In this document: in pieces, positions 25,401-36,900 of the stretch
How positions within the stretch are numbered: position 1 is the first letter of the stretch
How the letters are laid out: each line of letters begins with the position of its first letter
Assembly (NCBI GenBank): GCA_951799445.1
Contig: OX637287.1
Location: forward strand, 1,054,001 to 1,118,000
DNA: 64,000 nt
Source: Pseudisothecium myosuroides
Lineage: Eukaryota > Streptophyta > Bryopsida > Hypnales > Lembophyllaceae
Reading direction: 5' to 3'
The notes under the pieces: generated by a model
What the model was told of the DNA's origin: nothing
Databases searched by the model: none
The model's input: the letters and a program-made list of their open reading frames with translations, nothing else
Position numbers and translations under genes: made by a program

Positions 25401-27720
25401 TTACATACTTACCATTGATGTTGTCCTAGTAGATATTGAAATCACAATCATAGATATTGTATAACTTTGTTTGAGCACGCACGCAGAAACTATATATAGT
25501 ATAATAGGCAACCCGCAAGATACAATCACGGCTGTCTGTCATACTCAGGAGTGGCGATGCAAGAAGCTTCTGGCCCATATCGTACGTAAGTGGAGATGTT
25601 ACTTTACATTTGCAACCAATCCCCGCCTTGACCGACCTCTTCACAGCAATCAAGCAAGATACGCACACCTTTTTAAATCGTGGATCGTCCCTGGAGCGCC
25701 GCGGACGCCATTCCGTGGCGTTCCTATGACAATACTGTTGAGCCAAAACAGTTCAAAAGCACTTTCTCATCTTTCTTTTCTTTGTTGACCTTTCATATTG
25801 GGTTATGAAGAGTACTCAATTGAGTTTGTACTCTTTCCAATGTTTGTCTTCACGGAAATGAGAAGTTAAAAAAAAAAAACGGATCACAAAATAGTGCTAT
25901 TTTAGTGTATTTTGGAAAGTTGTTGATCCTTGCTCTAAATCTGAAATTTCTCCACAAAAATGATATTTTTTGAGTTTGACTTCAACTAACAAAATGAAGG
26001 TCATCTACTCTAGTTTCTACTCCAATTTGAATTTTGAAATAATTCCTAATATTGCAAATTTTATTGCAATTTGAACTTTGGGTATATTTTCAATGTCTAT
26101 TATTTTCTAATTATAGAATGATACGGAAATTGAATTTACACCATGATGATTGTCATTGTAATATACACACATGGTGAAATTTTCAGATTTTTTGAAATAA
26201 TTTTCTATTTAATATGATTTTTTTTCACTTTTTTTTCAAAAATTCTTTAAAAAATTAATTTTCCACAAAAAAATCTAAATTTTTTTTGAAGTAAAGAAGA
26301 CATGTAGTTTCATCTCTGAAAAATAAATATAAATTTTTTCATACATATCTAGTTGCAAAATGCAACAAATTGAGTGATGGGCACTGAGGTTTGAAATCAA
26401 TGGTCATGGGTCCGTCATTTAGGGGTCCGTCACTTCTCCACTCGCACTTTTGTCTCCACGGAATCCGCCTCAAGTTTGCCACGTATTATTCTTCCGATGG
26501 CCTGCAACAACGTCACCAAAGTTTCTCCTGGATAGAGCTTTCCATCCTTATGTTGAACCACCAAGAAAAATTGAGACAGTAGTTCAATGAGCTCTCCCAT
26601 CTTATGCACAAACATGACCTCAATAGAATCTTTGCAAACTCCAGTAACTTTCCTCCAATCGTCAAGCCTATTTCGACCCCAACGCTCTCAGGTACAATGA
26701 ACATCAAGGTCCGCCTTTTTTCAATTGATTTTGCTCTTCCAAATCTCATTTCAGAAACTCAATCTCCTTCTTGAATATTTGTCCATCTCCTGTTACAACA
26801 GAATTTGAATTCTATCCATCACGAGCAACAACTTCTTGCATGAAAAGATTCTCGGCAGTAGTGCTAACTCACACATTCCATTCGGTAGCCAATCATTCCG
26901 GATTAGTGTCTAGGGCCACAAAATCGAGATTCTCTTCAATAAGACCTGGTATTAAACCATTGGTATCCAAACATGGAGGATTACAAATAGCAAACAGATC
27001 TTTGAGATCAAGATTGTTGTAAGTACGAGTGTAAGTAGCTACTTGAGAATTGGTTAGAGGGTGTATGCAAGAAACACCTGTACTGTTTGGTTGCGTTTTT
27101 TTTTGGGAACGCTATAACTTTTGCTATAACTTTTGATTTATAGGTTCAATGCCAAAACCAAAAAAATAATTCCTAGATGTCCTAATTGTAATTGTATCCC
27201 TTATTTTTCAGAAATTAAAAAAAATCAATTTATATTTAAAATTCAATTTTGTTAATTTGTCACACTTTGACGTTTAGGGGGTTTTAGTACTATTGAGCGG
27301 TGTAAATTAATGATTTTTAGTTGAAATTTCTATGGTATATTTTCCTAGTAGGTAGACATGATCCTACCAAAAATTATTTAAAAAATACATTATTTAATAT
27401 CCTCCACGGTTGTGCAAATAGGCCTCCCTTGCGCGCGCACTTCTAAACATTAGAGATGGTTTTGACTTCATTTTTTTGTCAAATTTCATCACCAAGAAGT
27501 CCTCCCAAATGGTCAATTTTTAGTTTTGTTCAAAATTGTTTTTCCTATTTTCTACAAATTAAAATGTTGAAGGATGTATTTTTTGAGATAATTCTACAGA
27601 CTATTCTAGCGAAGAGGAAAAGGTTCAACAAGACAAAGATTCCATTGATTCTCTTGAACTTGAACTTTGCGTCATGTCAAAGCGTTCAATAATGTAGCAT
27701 AATAGCAGTATATTTTTTAT
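22469..27720 (+). pseudogene. CHMP7-like ESCRT-III gene, broken copy
   Basis: Exons 1 (22469-22675), 2 (22776-22835) and 3 (23039-23233) match the intact copy at 33907-35131 with the same splice sites. Exon 3 carries a nonsense change (GAG to TAG at 23078-23080). Just after exon 3 the intron jumps to the equivalent of intron 7 of the intact gene, so exons 4-7 are deleted. Similarity to intron 7 ends near 23540. The last part of exon 8 and its 3' UTR reappear about 4 kb away at roughly 27609-27720 (GAGGAAAAGGTTCAA ... CTTGAACTTGAACTT). The gap between was filled by other DNA. Confidence 0.8.
24452..26749 (-). pseudogene. Possible Crypton-like tyrosine recombinase (DUF3504-like), degenerate
   Basis: Pieces in the expected order on the minus strand are: RFGRAKSIEKRRT (from 26749); LLSQFFLVVQHKDGKLYPGE then LLQAIGRIIR (26615 frame), like the N-terminal helical block of DUF3504; HPFFLRAMDGNN then DWYSKKRVGVRTISKWLKSM (25368 frame), like the PxxF...WY...G...L...K block; and GVPPKLGMRMTGYTLKEG then YMRYD (about 25060-24980), like the catalytic TGH ... 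Y end, with Y where H is usual. A downstream frame (24904-24452) follows after a shift. Several frame breaks make it dead. It lies in DNA that splits the CHMP7 pseudogene. The family call is by motif pattern only. Confidence 0.35.
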
Positions 27721-28230
27721 TTTTTAGTAACTTTTATTGTTTATCTTTTAAAATGAATTTTTTAACAACAACAACGAGAACAATTTTTTTTACCCGGCCC
27801 TTTTGGGCAGCCCGTAGATTTTGGGCACCTTGGTTATTGGTTAAGAGTGATTAGGGTTTGAAGCCCACGTTTCAGGTCTCCGACTTCGTGTTTTCCTCTA
27901 GTTGTCGCATGTATTCACATGAGCCGCTGGTATTACTGTGTTTCCACTGAGATTCAGTGGATCAATGCTGTTTGCCCCGAGTTTTTGGGAAACTTGGGGC
28001 GCGGAGGTGTGGTGGCTTGGGAAACTTGGGGCGTGGAGGTGAGCTCAAAGCGGTTGAGGACAAGTACTCCGAGGTGCGTTCAAATTTTGTGCTTGATCGA
28101 AAACTGTTCTTTGGGGAGTTAGTTCTTGAAGTGGCAATAAATAACAATTTGGTCTCCTAAGGTTTTGTGGCTCATGTAGTGGTTTTTTTTCTTTTGGAGG
28201 ATGCTTTTTTGCAAAATCTCGTCTCCTTTT
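27721..28230 (+). repeat. Repeat segment shared with 16806-17100
   Basis: The part at 27975-28230 contains GAAACTTGGGGCG (twice) and GAAAACTGTTCTTTGGGGAG, followed by a long match to 16810-17090. In paralogue A this segment sits inside the gene; here it lies ahead of paralogue B. Small frames such as 27919-28122 read through it and are not credible genes. Confidence 0.4.
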
Positions 28231-28473
28231 ATTACTTAGAGCTTTTGTTGATTAGGTTCGGTTGTTTGAGGGTTTTGTTGGTCAATATATTGTTGATATT
28301 CTTTTGGGGGGGCCGTTCACAAGGTTCATGACTCATGCGCTTTATGGACTTTCCTTTGTCGTGTTGCAGCATATCTTTAAATTGGTTGATGTTTTTTGAA
28401 TTAATAACTATAATTTGAATTTGACTTCTTAAGTTTGTTGTGGATTTCGGAAAACTCACTAGTGTACTGTGCA

Positions 28474-29394
28474 GATGAGGAGGCGCAAGCGTGTTGCGGT
28501 GGTGGAGCTGATCTTTGTAGGATCACCTCGAAAAATGTTTGCAGCAGCTGGGAGTGTCTACTGCATTTTGCCAAAAGAAAAGAAGGTTGCTGACTTAAAG
28601 AACCACCAATGCAGTGTAAAACACATCCACTAGTAGAAATTAGACTATAAATGACTTGTCCGAAATGACTATAGCAGTCATTGTTGTAGTCATTTAGGAC
28701 GACAATGACTACAAAATGACTGCTATAGTAGTTTCGAACAAGCCATTTTGGAATTCGGACATTGTTTTCTACTAGTGATCATTAGCATTGTTACTGTCAA
28801 TTCTTCAGATACCTCACCAGATTTGCACTTAGAACCTCGTTATCCAAGGATGCTAGCTAAGCATACTGAGATTGCTATTAAAACTTGTACTGAAGAGAAA
28901 GAGCAAAGATAATATAGAAGATGACGATAAAAACTCTTTCATTCATGACTTTGAAAGATAAAGACCATTTGGTGGCTTTAAGGGATGCAAGAATGTTGAG
29001 GACTCTAATAGACACCTATTTGAAGAGTCAGATCGCAAAGATGTTACTCCAAGTCTTTAGGGGTTTAATAAACAAAGCATACCGACAAAATTGTGTTCCA
29101 ATGGTTGTAAAAGATGTTGCTTCCGAAACTAAGAGTCTTTTGTTAGTAAAATTGCAAATTGACTCATTGGATACTAACGAGGATACTAAATTGTTGTTGA
29201 TTGAAGCAGCCATAGATAGTGATGTATCTTCCCCCAATGATAAAGAATTTACGCAAATCATGCTCGCGTATTTAAACGCCAACCAACTAATCCATGAGCA
29301 ACTCACTATAGAAGAATTAGGCCTGATCCAAAAAGAAATAGGAAAGGGTAGGACTTTTCAACTCCAAGAAGAAGGGCAAGAGTGGATCTCTTAG
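28474..29394 (+). pseudogene. Unknown protein gene, paralogue B, split by a CACTA MITE
   Basis: A plausible acceptor (GTGCAG) precedes MRRRKRVAVVELIFVGSP. The reading stops being meaningful at the 150 bp MITE (28628-28777). Beyond the MITE the same frame resumes with similarity to paralogue A until a stop and shift near 28910. A second frame (28921-29394) then gives LVALRDARMLRTLIDTYLKS, INKAYRQNCVPMVVKDV and LIEAAIDSDVSSPNDKEF. Family unknown. The conserved order with paralogue A shows that both derive from a real gene. Confidence 0.45.
28628..28777. mobile_element. CACTA-type MITE, 150 bp, perfect ATC target duplication
   Basis: Ends are CACTAGTAGAAATTA and TGTTTTCTACTAGTG. ATC is duplicated at 28625-28627 and 28778-28780. 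The interior shares the AATGACTACAAAATGACTGC word with the 11783 copy. Confidence 0.75.
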
Positions 29395-29403
29395 GATCGC
29401 TTT

Positions 29404-29824
29404 ACACTATGGCCGTCCAAGTCAAGAGTCCGTGGGATTGAAAGCCCAAACTTTTTTTAGAGTCCAAAAAAATTGGCAATAAAAAGGCAATAAAAAATAA
29501 GAATTGGAGCCTTTGGCCGGCTATAGTGTGAAGCCTCAAAGGCCAAGCCCAAAGTCCAAACCCTTGACAATGAACTTCCACAGCCTCTCAACTTGGCCGG
29601 CCATAGTATGAAGCCTCCAAAAGCCAAGTCGAAAGTCCAAACTTTTAAGTATTGAACTTCCACGGCCTCTCGATTTAGATGGCCATAGTGTGAAGTTTCC
29701 AAAGGCCAAGCCCAAAGTCCAAACCCATACCAATCTAACGGTTGAAATCATTAGAGGAGATTTGAACCTCTAGAAGACTATTTCAGGGTTGTTCCCGTTG
29801 CTGGAAACTAGCCCCTTGCTATCA

Positions 29825-29859
<35 letters not shown>

Positions 29860-30338
29860 TTTATAAATAAAATAAAAATAAAAATAAAAAATATTTATTA
29901 AAAATATTCCAAAATATTCCAAAAAAATATTTAAAAATTAATTAATTATTAATCTCTGATGTGGCAGTCTCTCGGCCACGTCAGATTACAATTCCAAGGC
30001 CATTCCAAGGCCATTCCCACAGCCCAGGAACTCGCAATCTCTTAGACCCCTCAAATCTCCTCTAATACTTGTAAGTTATTAAATGAACTCCCATGACCAT
30101 AGTTTGGACTCTCAACCATAGTTTGGGTCTCCATTTTTAGCCGACCCAAAATTTTGTTGAAAGTCCGTCGCCATATAGGTAATATTATTCATTGCCATGT
30201 AGGTAGTTGGAAGGCCATGGACTTTGGACTTGTGCCTTCTAGTATGAAGGACCGAGAGTCCAAACTCTTGGTTTCTTATATTGTGATTGGAGGAATTAAA
30301 CCAAAGGACTCTTGACCTTTGGCCATAGTGTGAAGTGG
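29404..30338. mobile_element. DNA element with CACTATGGCC ends and 80 bp subterminal repeats
   Basis: The left end has ACACTATGGCCG then CAAGTCAAGAGTCC, and the right end read inward has ACACTATGGCCAAAGGTCAAGAGTCC-type sequence, giving imperfect inverted repeats of about 30 bases. Three tandem units of 80-82 bp begin with GGC(C/T)ATAGT at about 29519, 29599 and 29681. Another MITE is nested at 29749-30066. No transposase frame. Confidence 0.5.
29749..30066. mobile_element. Nested MITE of the 'CATTAGRGGAGATTTGA' family with an (AAT)n tract
   Basis: The left end is CATTAGAGGAGATTTGAA, and the right end read inward is TATTAGAGGAGATTTGAGG. The core has a GATGTGGCAG ... GGCCACGTCAGA block. An AAT microsatellite of about 11 units lies at 29826-29858. 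Confidence 0.5.
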
Positions 30339-30371
30339 CCCTTACATGGTTGGTGAGCTGATGAAGCAAAA

Positions 30372-31230
30372 ATGTTCAGAACATGTAAAGTGCATGTGAG
30401 ATGTAAAGTCAAAACAATACTTTCTTTATTGGGGGCAAGAAGTGTATTTTGAGTTCCTAGTGTAGTTGTATGGGTTAGGATTGAAGTCACTGCATCACAA
30501 CTAAAAACATTAGGCGACAAAGATTGTAGAGTACAAAGTGACGCTGGTTTTGGCTCAAAGCCAATCTAGCACCAAATGCCCTCAATTTAATACATTGTAT
30601 ATATTTTCATTGAATATGGTAGTACCTAAGAAACATCAGGCAGATGGAGTGTTTTCATTGTGAACATAAACAAGTTTATGTTGGACCAAACTTCTAAAGT
30701 TTTGAAGTGCACGCTCTTTAGAAATCGTTGTTTGGTGATCTATTTTGTTGTCAGTGGACATTCCTATTCTAGTGCTTGCATTTTCTGTTGCTAAGTGACA
30801 GATCTATTGTGGCCTTCGTGGTAGTTCTACATGGTTGTTGGAGAGCAACCTAGTCAAATGGTGGTACTCTGTTCAAGAGAGTTGTTACTTTAAATAAATA
30901 TGCAATTTTCTTGGTTAGCTCAAGCAATTCAATATTTGAAAATATCGGAAGGTCAAGCCTTTTGTTTATACTTCTCTGTTACAAGAAATTGCTCAAGGCT
31001 GTTCATATAACATTTTCAGAAATTGATTTTCCGGTATGTTATTTCCATCTAATCTTATATAAGTTTGAACTGGTTTGTGATTGTGAAGGAATTGTAGCAA
31101 AAATGTAGATAGAGCTTTTGTTGATTGGCATTGCATCTTAGAACTGTGTCTTGATCTCATGACAATTAGGATGATTGGGTACTGACTATTACGACTAACT
31201 ATCAGATTCCAGTCGGAGCAATGGATTCGT
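30372..31230 (+). repeat. Inverted, diverged copy of the Rab escort 3' flank (window 917-1)
   Basis: Blocks matched in order include GTGAGATGTAAAGTC, TTATTGGGGGCAAGA, CATCAGGCAGAT, GACAGATCTATTG, CTTCGTGGTAGTTC and TTCTCTGTTACAAGAAATTG (20 bases exact). Homology begins just below the Rab escort stop codon, so the coding exons were not copied here. Confidence 0.7.
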
Positions 31231-31549
31231 CAAGACGGATGGTACATATGATTACTCTCCTTTAGGATATTTTTTGAAGATTGAAGAGAGCCTCCTTGTT
31301 CATGTTTTAAGTAGTCATTTTAGCAGCATTATCTATTACATGGAACTACTCAATTACCTCTTGGAGACAAGCAACCTTCTACAAAATTGTAGCAGTACTT
31401 AATTCTTCAATCTCTACTTTCACTCACTTTGGCATGTTTGAATGAATGTTGTAGAGTATGATAAGAACACACAACTTCTTTTAGGGGTGATAAGTTGTTG
31501 TTACAAACAAATCTATTTTGTTTGATTGTGCAAAAACTTTTGTACGCAG

Positions 31550-31834
31550 GTCTTTCGACAACAGATTGCATATCCTGAGGTGGATGCATCTCCGTACGGT
31601 TTGAATCTCTGTTGTGATGTTTCAATTGTTTCAGCTTCAACCTTAACTCTGCCGGACATAGTGGTGCACATGAAAAATGTTGACAATGAGATTCTTGTTC
31701 CCAACCTGTTTGTGTATGTCGACAATTCAAAGAGTCCCGTGTGTCTTGCCATGGGACCTACTGATGACTTCTCAATCATTGGAAACATCCAACAACAAAA
31801 CAATTTGATCGTGTTTGAATTAGTGAAACGTTGA
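31550..31834 (+). pseudogene. Last exon of a nepenthesin-like aspartic protease (A1 family), fragment
   Basis: A good acceptor (TGTACGCAG) is followed by an open frame to a TGA at 31832-31834. It encodes VFRQQIAYP, LNLCCDVS, LTLPDIVVHM and FSIIGNIQQQN, the typical C-terminal end of plant nepenthesin-type proteases, including the conserved SIIGNIQQQN block. The catalytic aspartates lie in parts that I cannot find upstream (31230-31549 shows no clear exon). So this is either the end of a decayed gene or a truncated duplicate. Confidence 0.6.
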
Positions 31835-33056
31835 CAGGGGTGCTGACTTTGTGGCCGCCAACACTGACTCCCGTCATGTTAATGTAACAATAGCTTGGAT
31901 TGTTCACATTTGTAAGCTCCAAATTGTTGAAGGCAATATGATCAATAATATTGATATAATATTGCAATAAAAATAAAGTAAATACAACAAAATGATCTCT
32001 TTTGTATATGAATATAATTACAAAATACAACTTTTAAAATTTACTTTTCAATCCATTTTGAAGTTCCAAAAAGTTCTTAAAATTGATTGTTTTATTGTAA
32101 TTACAAGTTCAACACCTATTACCATGGGTTAGTGATTTTTACTAATTTAGGTTACAAAAATGGTTTTCATTGCATATTACACTTGTGGCAAAAGAATATA
32201 TTGGTTTTTTTAAGTGAATTTTATCATTGATATGAGTTTTCTTAACAATTGCTGTCAATGATAAATTCAATTTATATTTCACTAAAATGTATATTGAATG
32301 TAAATTGTTAACATTTTGTCATCGAAATTATATACTGAATGTAAATGTATAGCTTGCCATTTTATTGTAAAAGGTTTGGCATTTAGAGACAAAGCATCTT
32401 CTCTTTTGGAAAATTCAAAAATATTTGAATGACGGAATTCCAATGCCACCTACGTCTACAAACACATGTTAGAAACTCTTGATAATAAATTTTGGATGAA
32501 AAACTAAATTTTTAATTCTACAAAGATTTCTGAAAGTCATCTATTCAACACAAAGCGATTGTGGTGTCATTACAAGGTTAATCCACAGTTTACCTTGTAG
32601 TATTATATTTTGGTATCTTCTAGCTCTATGCTATTGATATACATTTCAACCATAAAATGAATTCTTTTTGCATTTGAGTCCAACTAATGAAATGAAGCTT
32701 ACTAAGTTAAAGTTTCTATTCCAATTTGAAAATTTCTTGAAATTGAATATATTGATTCTTTTTTGTGAGCAAAAAGTTTCAGACAAGATAGTTGACACTA
32801 TTGGTGGTAGTGGTGTCCAGATTTTTTTGTGTTCGGCAACATCTAGGTTTTCTTTTTTTAAGAAACCTATCAAACAAGACTTAAGGCATGATGCAGGTTT
32901 TTAGAAATATTCAAAAATATAGACAATATGGATGAAAAAATTCTGCAACATCTTGAATATTTCACTTGTAATATTCCATACATTCAGATATTCCAAAAAA
33001 TACTCAATTTATGTCTGAATCTGACCTTCATGTACGGTAATCTACATTTTTTTGGT
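31835..33056. other. AT-rich spacer, no gene
   Basis: No convincing coding region. A short stretch near 32670-32760 resembles 25970-26060 (CCAATTTGAA with surrounding words), so dispersed repeat material is present. Confidence 0.35.
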
Positions 33057-33069
33057 TCAATTGTTCAAA

Positions 33070-33265
33070 CAATGCAGGAAGTTCCTCCTCCGGGGAGAAG
33101 CTGGGTTTTGGCAATCGCCCGCGAGCTGATGCAAACGAGCCGAATTGCGAGAAGGAGAGCGACGCCCAGATGCAACACCGTCTTTCCCGAAGACGCAATT
33201 GGCGGCCGCCAGAATGGATTCCGGCAGCCCCGCGATCGCATCAAAGGTGCTCGGCTCAATCATTT
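33070..33265 (-). pseudogene. Rab escort exon 1 remnant
   Basis: On the minus strand it reads [20 protein letters not shown] and onward, matching exon 1 of the intact gene at 5185-4970. Small deletions remove the residues between DAI and GLP and the stretch encoding the turn after the HLDAYEG block, and they shift the frame. Homology stops abruptly at about 33075, after the part equivalent to the EELRIPP region. No later exons are present. It lies head-to-head with the intact CHMP7 gene. Confidence 0.85.
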
Positions 33266-33289
33266 TGCTCCGCTTTCCAATCCAGACAT

Positions 33290-33906
33290 CAAAAACTGGC
33301 ACAGATCTAGCTCCCATGCACACCCAATCTGTGACTCTAGTACTTCATTCCGGGAAACAACATTGCAAGAGATTACAACAGATCTTTCGAAATTGAAGCA
33401 ATCTCTTAACTCAAAGCCCTTGTGCAAAGAACAACGATAACGCAATCTTCCGAATTGAGCGTTGACAAGCTCTGATAGCAGAAGGCTTACTCTTTCACCC
33501 CAAGCAAAGAGACGCCACGTATGCAGTTCTAGTTGCCACGTCAGATGTATCGAGGGTATCACTCAATACCCTCGCTCCACCTCCTCACTCTCTGAAGCCT
33601 CAGCTTCGAAGTTCGAAGACCTAATTTGCAAGTTGGGATGGGATTGATCGGGGTTGTGTAGGAAGTAAGATTGTTCTCTCAGAGTGCACGGGAAGAATTT
33701 CTACTGGTCGACCGAGTGAGAGAGGCCAGTTGAAGAGCGCGAAAGCATGTCTCGGTTACAATTTAGGGTTGGTGAAGGAACCGGAACTTGGTGAAGAAGT
33801 TGAAGCTGTGATGGTGTGATGGTGGTGATGTTTGCTTTGAGTTGGGTTGTTTGGGTTCGGAGTGAGCGGGATGTGGGAGTAGCTTGAGTATCGGTGAGGT
33901 CTGGCT
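33290..33906 (+). promoter_or_regulatory. Divergent Rab escort/CHMP7 spacer and CHMP7 leader
   Basis: About 640 bases separate the two divergent start codons. The stretch is conserved at 21870-22468 and partly at 5200-5310. It probably holds the CHMP7 promoter and 5' UTR. No TATA box was convincing. Confidence 0.4.
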
Positions 33907-36900
33907 ATGGCTGCAAAGGAGCGCCGAGAGTCGCCGTTGGCGACGTTCCTGAGGGCGGAGGTGCCGGACTGGGACGATGAGGTGGTGGCCCGAGCTCGGT
34001 ACAAGGGCTTTACAGGCCAAAGAGCGGATTGGGAGAGTCGCTTGCACTTCTGGAAGGGTTTGGTGGTGAAGAGTGCGCGCCACCTTGGCCTGGTCGCCAT
34101 TGATCCCAGCCAAGTACGTGATTCGCGTCTTTCTGGGATCGAATGTCATGTCCATTTTGTGGTCCTGGATTTTGCTTTGATGCTGTGAGTTTGCTGAATT
34201 GTTGCTGAATTTCTTTCAGGTTCAGCATTTGTGGTTTCTTCGTGAAGGGATCACGCCATTGGGAATATCTACAGTTCTGGTATAGAGCTCATATTCTGTA
34301 CATCCCCTACTTACTCTCTTGATTGATCTTTTGCCATCAACTCAGAAGTCGAGTGTCGATGCCGTTGTATACCATGCTTTCTTTGAGTACTCCATGGGTA
34401 GGCAGATTTAGTGTCGCTTTAGATTGCACCAGTTGCATCGGATAATAGGCTTATAATTTGAACAACTTCATGTGGAACTAGGGATTGAAATAATGAATTG
34501 CATATATGACGTATTGAGGTAACAAGGAGCCTGTAGTAAGGGGTCAAGTTACAGGTAGCTTGAAATCTCACTAATTCAAGGGGTGTTCTATTTCACCAAG
34601 CAAGATGAGCAATTCCACCGGTGAAAGGTTCAATGCCACCAAGGTCTAATGGAAGTGATCATTTGCTTGGTGGAATGGAATACCCCTTTGTACTAGTGAT
34701 TGTTATCCCAATCATCTTTAGCTTGCCAGGTAGGAGTCATGTAATTACTACCTTGCCGTGCTCATTCTTGTTACTTGGACTACAGTAGTGCAATGTTGAC
34801 ATTGAACATGACGAGGGAAAGGAAATCAATCACCAATCAATTTTTGTTATCTCAATCTTGTTGCTTCAACCTGCAGTGACCCTTAGGCAGTGCGAAGTCG
34901 TTGGTTATAGAATCTGATTTTTTCCTTATTTTCTAGACTGAAATGCGTAAATCTGGGGAGCTTCAAACAAGGGAAGAGCTGATGCGGCCCCAGGCAACGC
35001 TTGTTCAGTATACGGGCTCAGTTTTCAAACAAGTTTTCACATGGGTGGGTAGCCAAGTCCGTGGTGCATCCGCTGGAGCACAACCGGAGACTGGACTGCC
35101 TGATATGCTGATCGTCACTCCTCTACTACAGGTACACTTTCTTTGGACCTTGTTTGCAACCTTCTCAAAACTCCTAGAGAACTTTTCACTGTAGCTGCAC
35201 TGTGCCTGACAATAACTATACTTGGCTGTAATAGTTAGCTAGGCACCAATGCTTTCATTCTTGAGTGTGAGAATCTGTGCCAAAGGATTATTAGACGTTA
35301 GATTATTAAAGCATCTTGGATACCCTGATTCTTCCTTGAATTAACAGTTGGATTCAAGGTATTTGTCTCTCCTTTTGAGAATGTTATGAAGCCTCCAAGG
35401 TATTGGACTGTGGTTTTAAAATTTTGTAATCATTAAAACTGGTAATGCACTTTCTAATGCATACTCACCTCCGGTGACCTGTTGCTGTGCCTCAAGAGGT
35501 TTTACATCCCGAACTGTAATTGATGATCTTTAGTTGTTTGCAACTGGACGGTTTCTCATCAGGATCGCAGCTCACTTGTTATCCAAGCGTTGTCAGAAGC
35601 TGAGTGGAAGCATGTGTGTGTGGTCACAATGACGCGTTTCCGAGAACTCTGCGGTTCTTCAGAGGCTGCGGAGGTTCTGATGGCGGGGCTGATTAATCAA
35701 GGCAGAGCTCGCCACATCAAATTGGACGAGAAGGAAACGATTGAGGTGTGCATCTGGCAACCGCGTGCTCCCTTGGATATTTATTTTATCATTGAAAACA
35801 GTGTAGCTGATGTTTAATGTTTTGGTGTCTTCTGAGAGGTAGCACGAATGTGCTCATTACGAATCAGCATCGTAACGTACAGCCGTATGTGGTGAGGAAG
35901 TGTTGTGTTGCGTGCAGCTCTCTCTTGTGTTTGTCCCTTCTTTTGAACCCAGCCCTCGGTAAATTAGGAAGTTTACACAGAGCTGGCTATCATTGCAGGG
36001 GATCAAAATTGCTCTCAAGGATGAGCCTGTTCCTGCTGTCATGGAAATTGACACTCATGTGTTGCGCTTGTATTGGACCTTGGAAAGGTTGCAGCAACAA
36101 GTAAATATTGTTGATGTCCGAGCGGCAAGGTTTGACATTGATTCCATATGAAATTCTCTGATTATTCCTTTCATGAGTAGAAGAGTATCAATTCTTTTTG
36201 TATGAGCAATAAGCTTACGTTAATGCTTTAGTTCCGACCGTTACTCAAGCTTGATTCATCCGTATCAGTATAAATGTGCAAACTGTGATCACTCCTCCTG
36301 TGATTAGTAGGATACTATATTGGAGTTTTCTTGGACAGAGTCATCCTGGAATATGAAATCGGATAGAAGGTCGAATTGAGAGCGACTTAAGACTAGGTAG
36401 CGTTCCAGATGACTTGTAAATGACCTAATATGGACAACAAACAGTGTTGAGGGACTCTCTCTAGCTTTTTGTCTTTTCCTAATTTTCAAAGTACATGTGG
36501 TGGTGTTTGTGCAGCTCAAGAGCTGCAACGGCGTTGGCTCTTAAGTCTGGGGACAAGAAAGGAGCTCTTCGACATGCACGGCGACTGAAGGTCCTGACGA
36601 CTAGCAAGGGAAAATGTGAGACTTTCATTGACAGAATTGACGAGGTCTTGACCTCCATCGCTGATGCAGAAGCAACCAAAAAGGTGATTAACGCTTGCTT
36701 TTACTGTCCTGGGTGCAGTATGCTTACGAGTAAGTCTGTTCCAAGTAGGAGAAATGTTCAAATCTTATGTAGGGGTGTATGCTGTATGACTGGATTTCTC
36801 TTTGGTTTTCATGGTTCCGAGACCTGGACTTGGTAATGCAGGTTACTGATGCAGTCCAGGTTGGAGTGCAAGCGATCAAAGAGAACCATGTTACCTTGGC

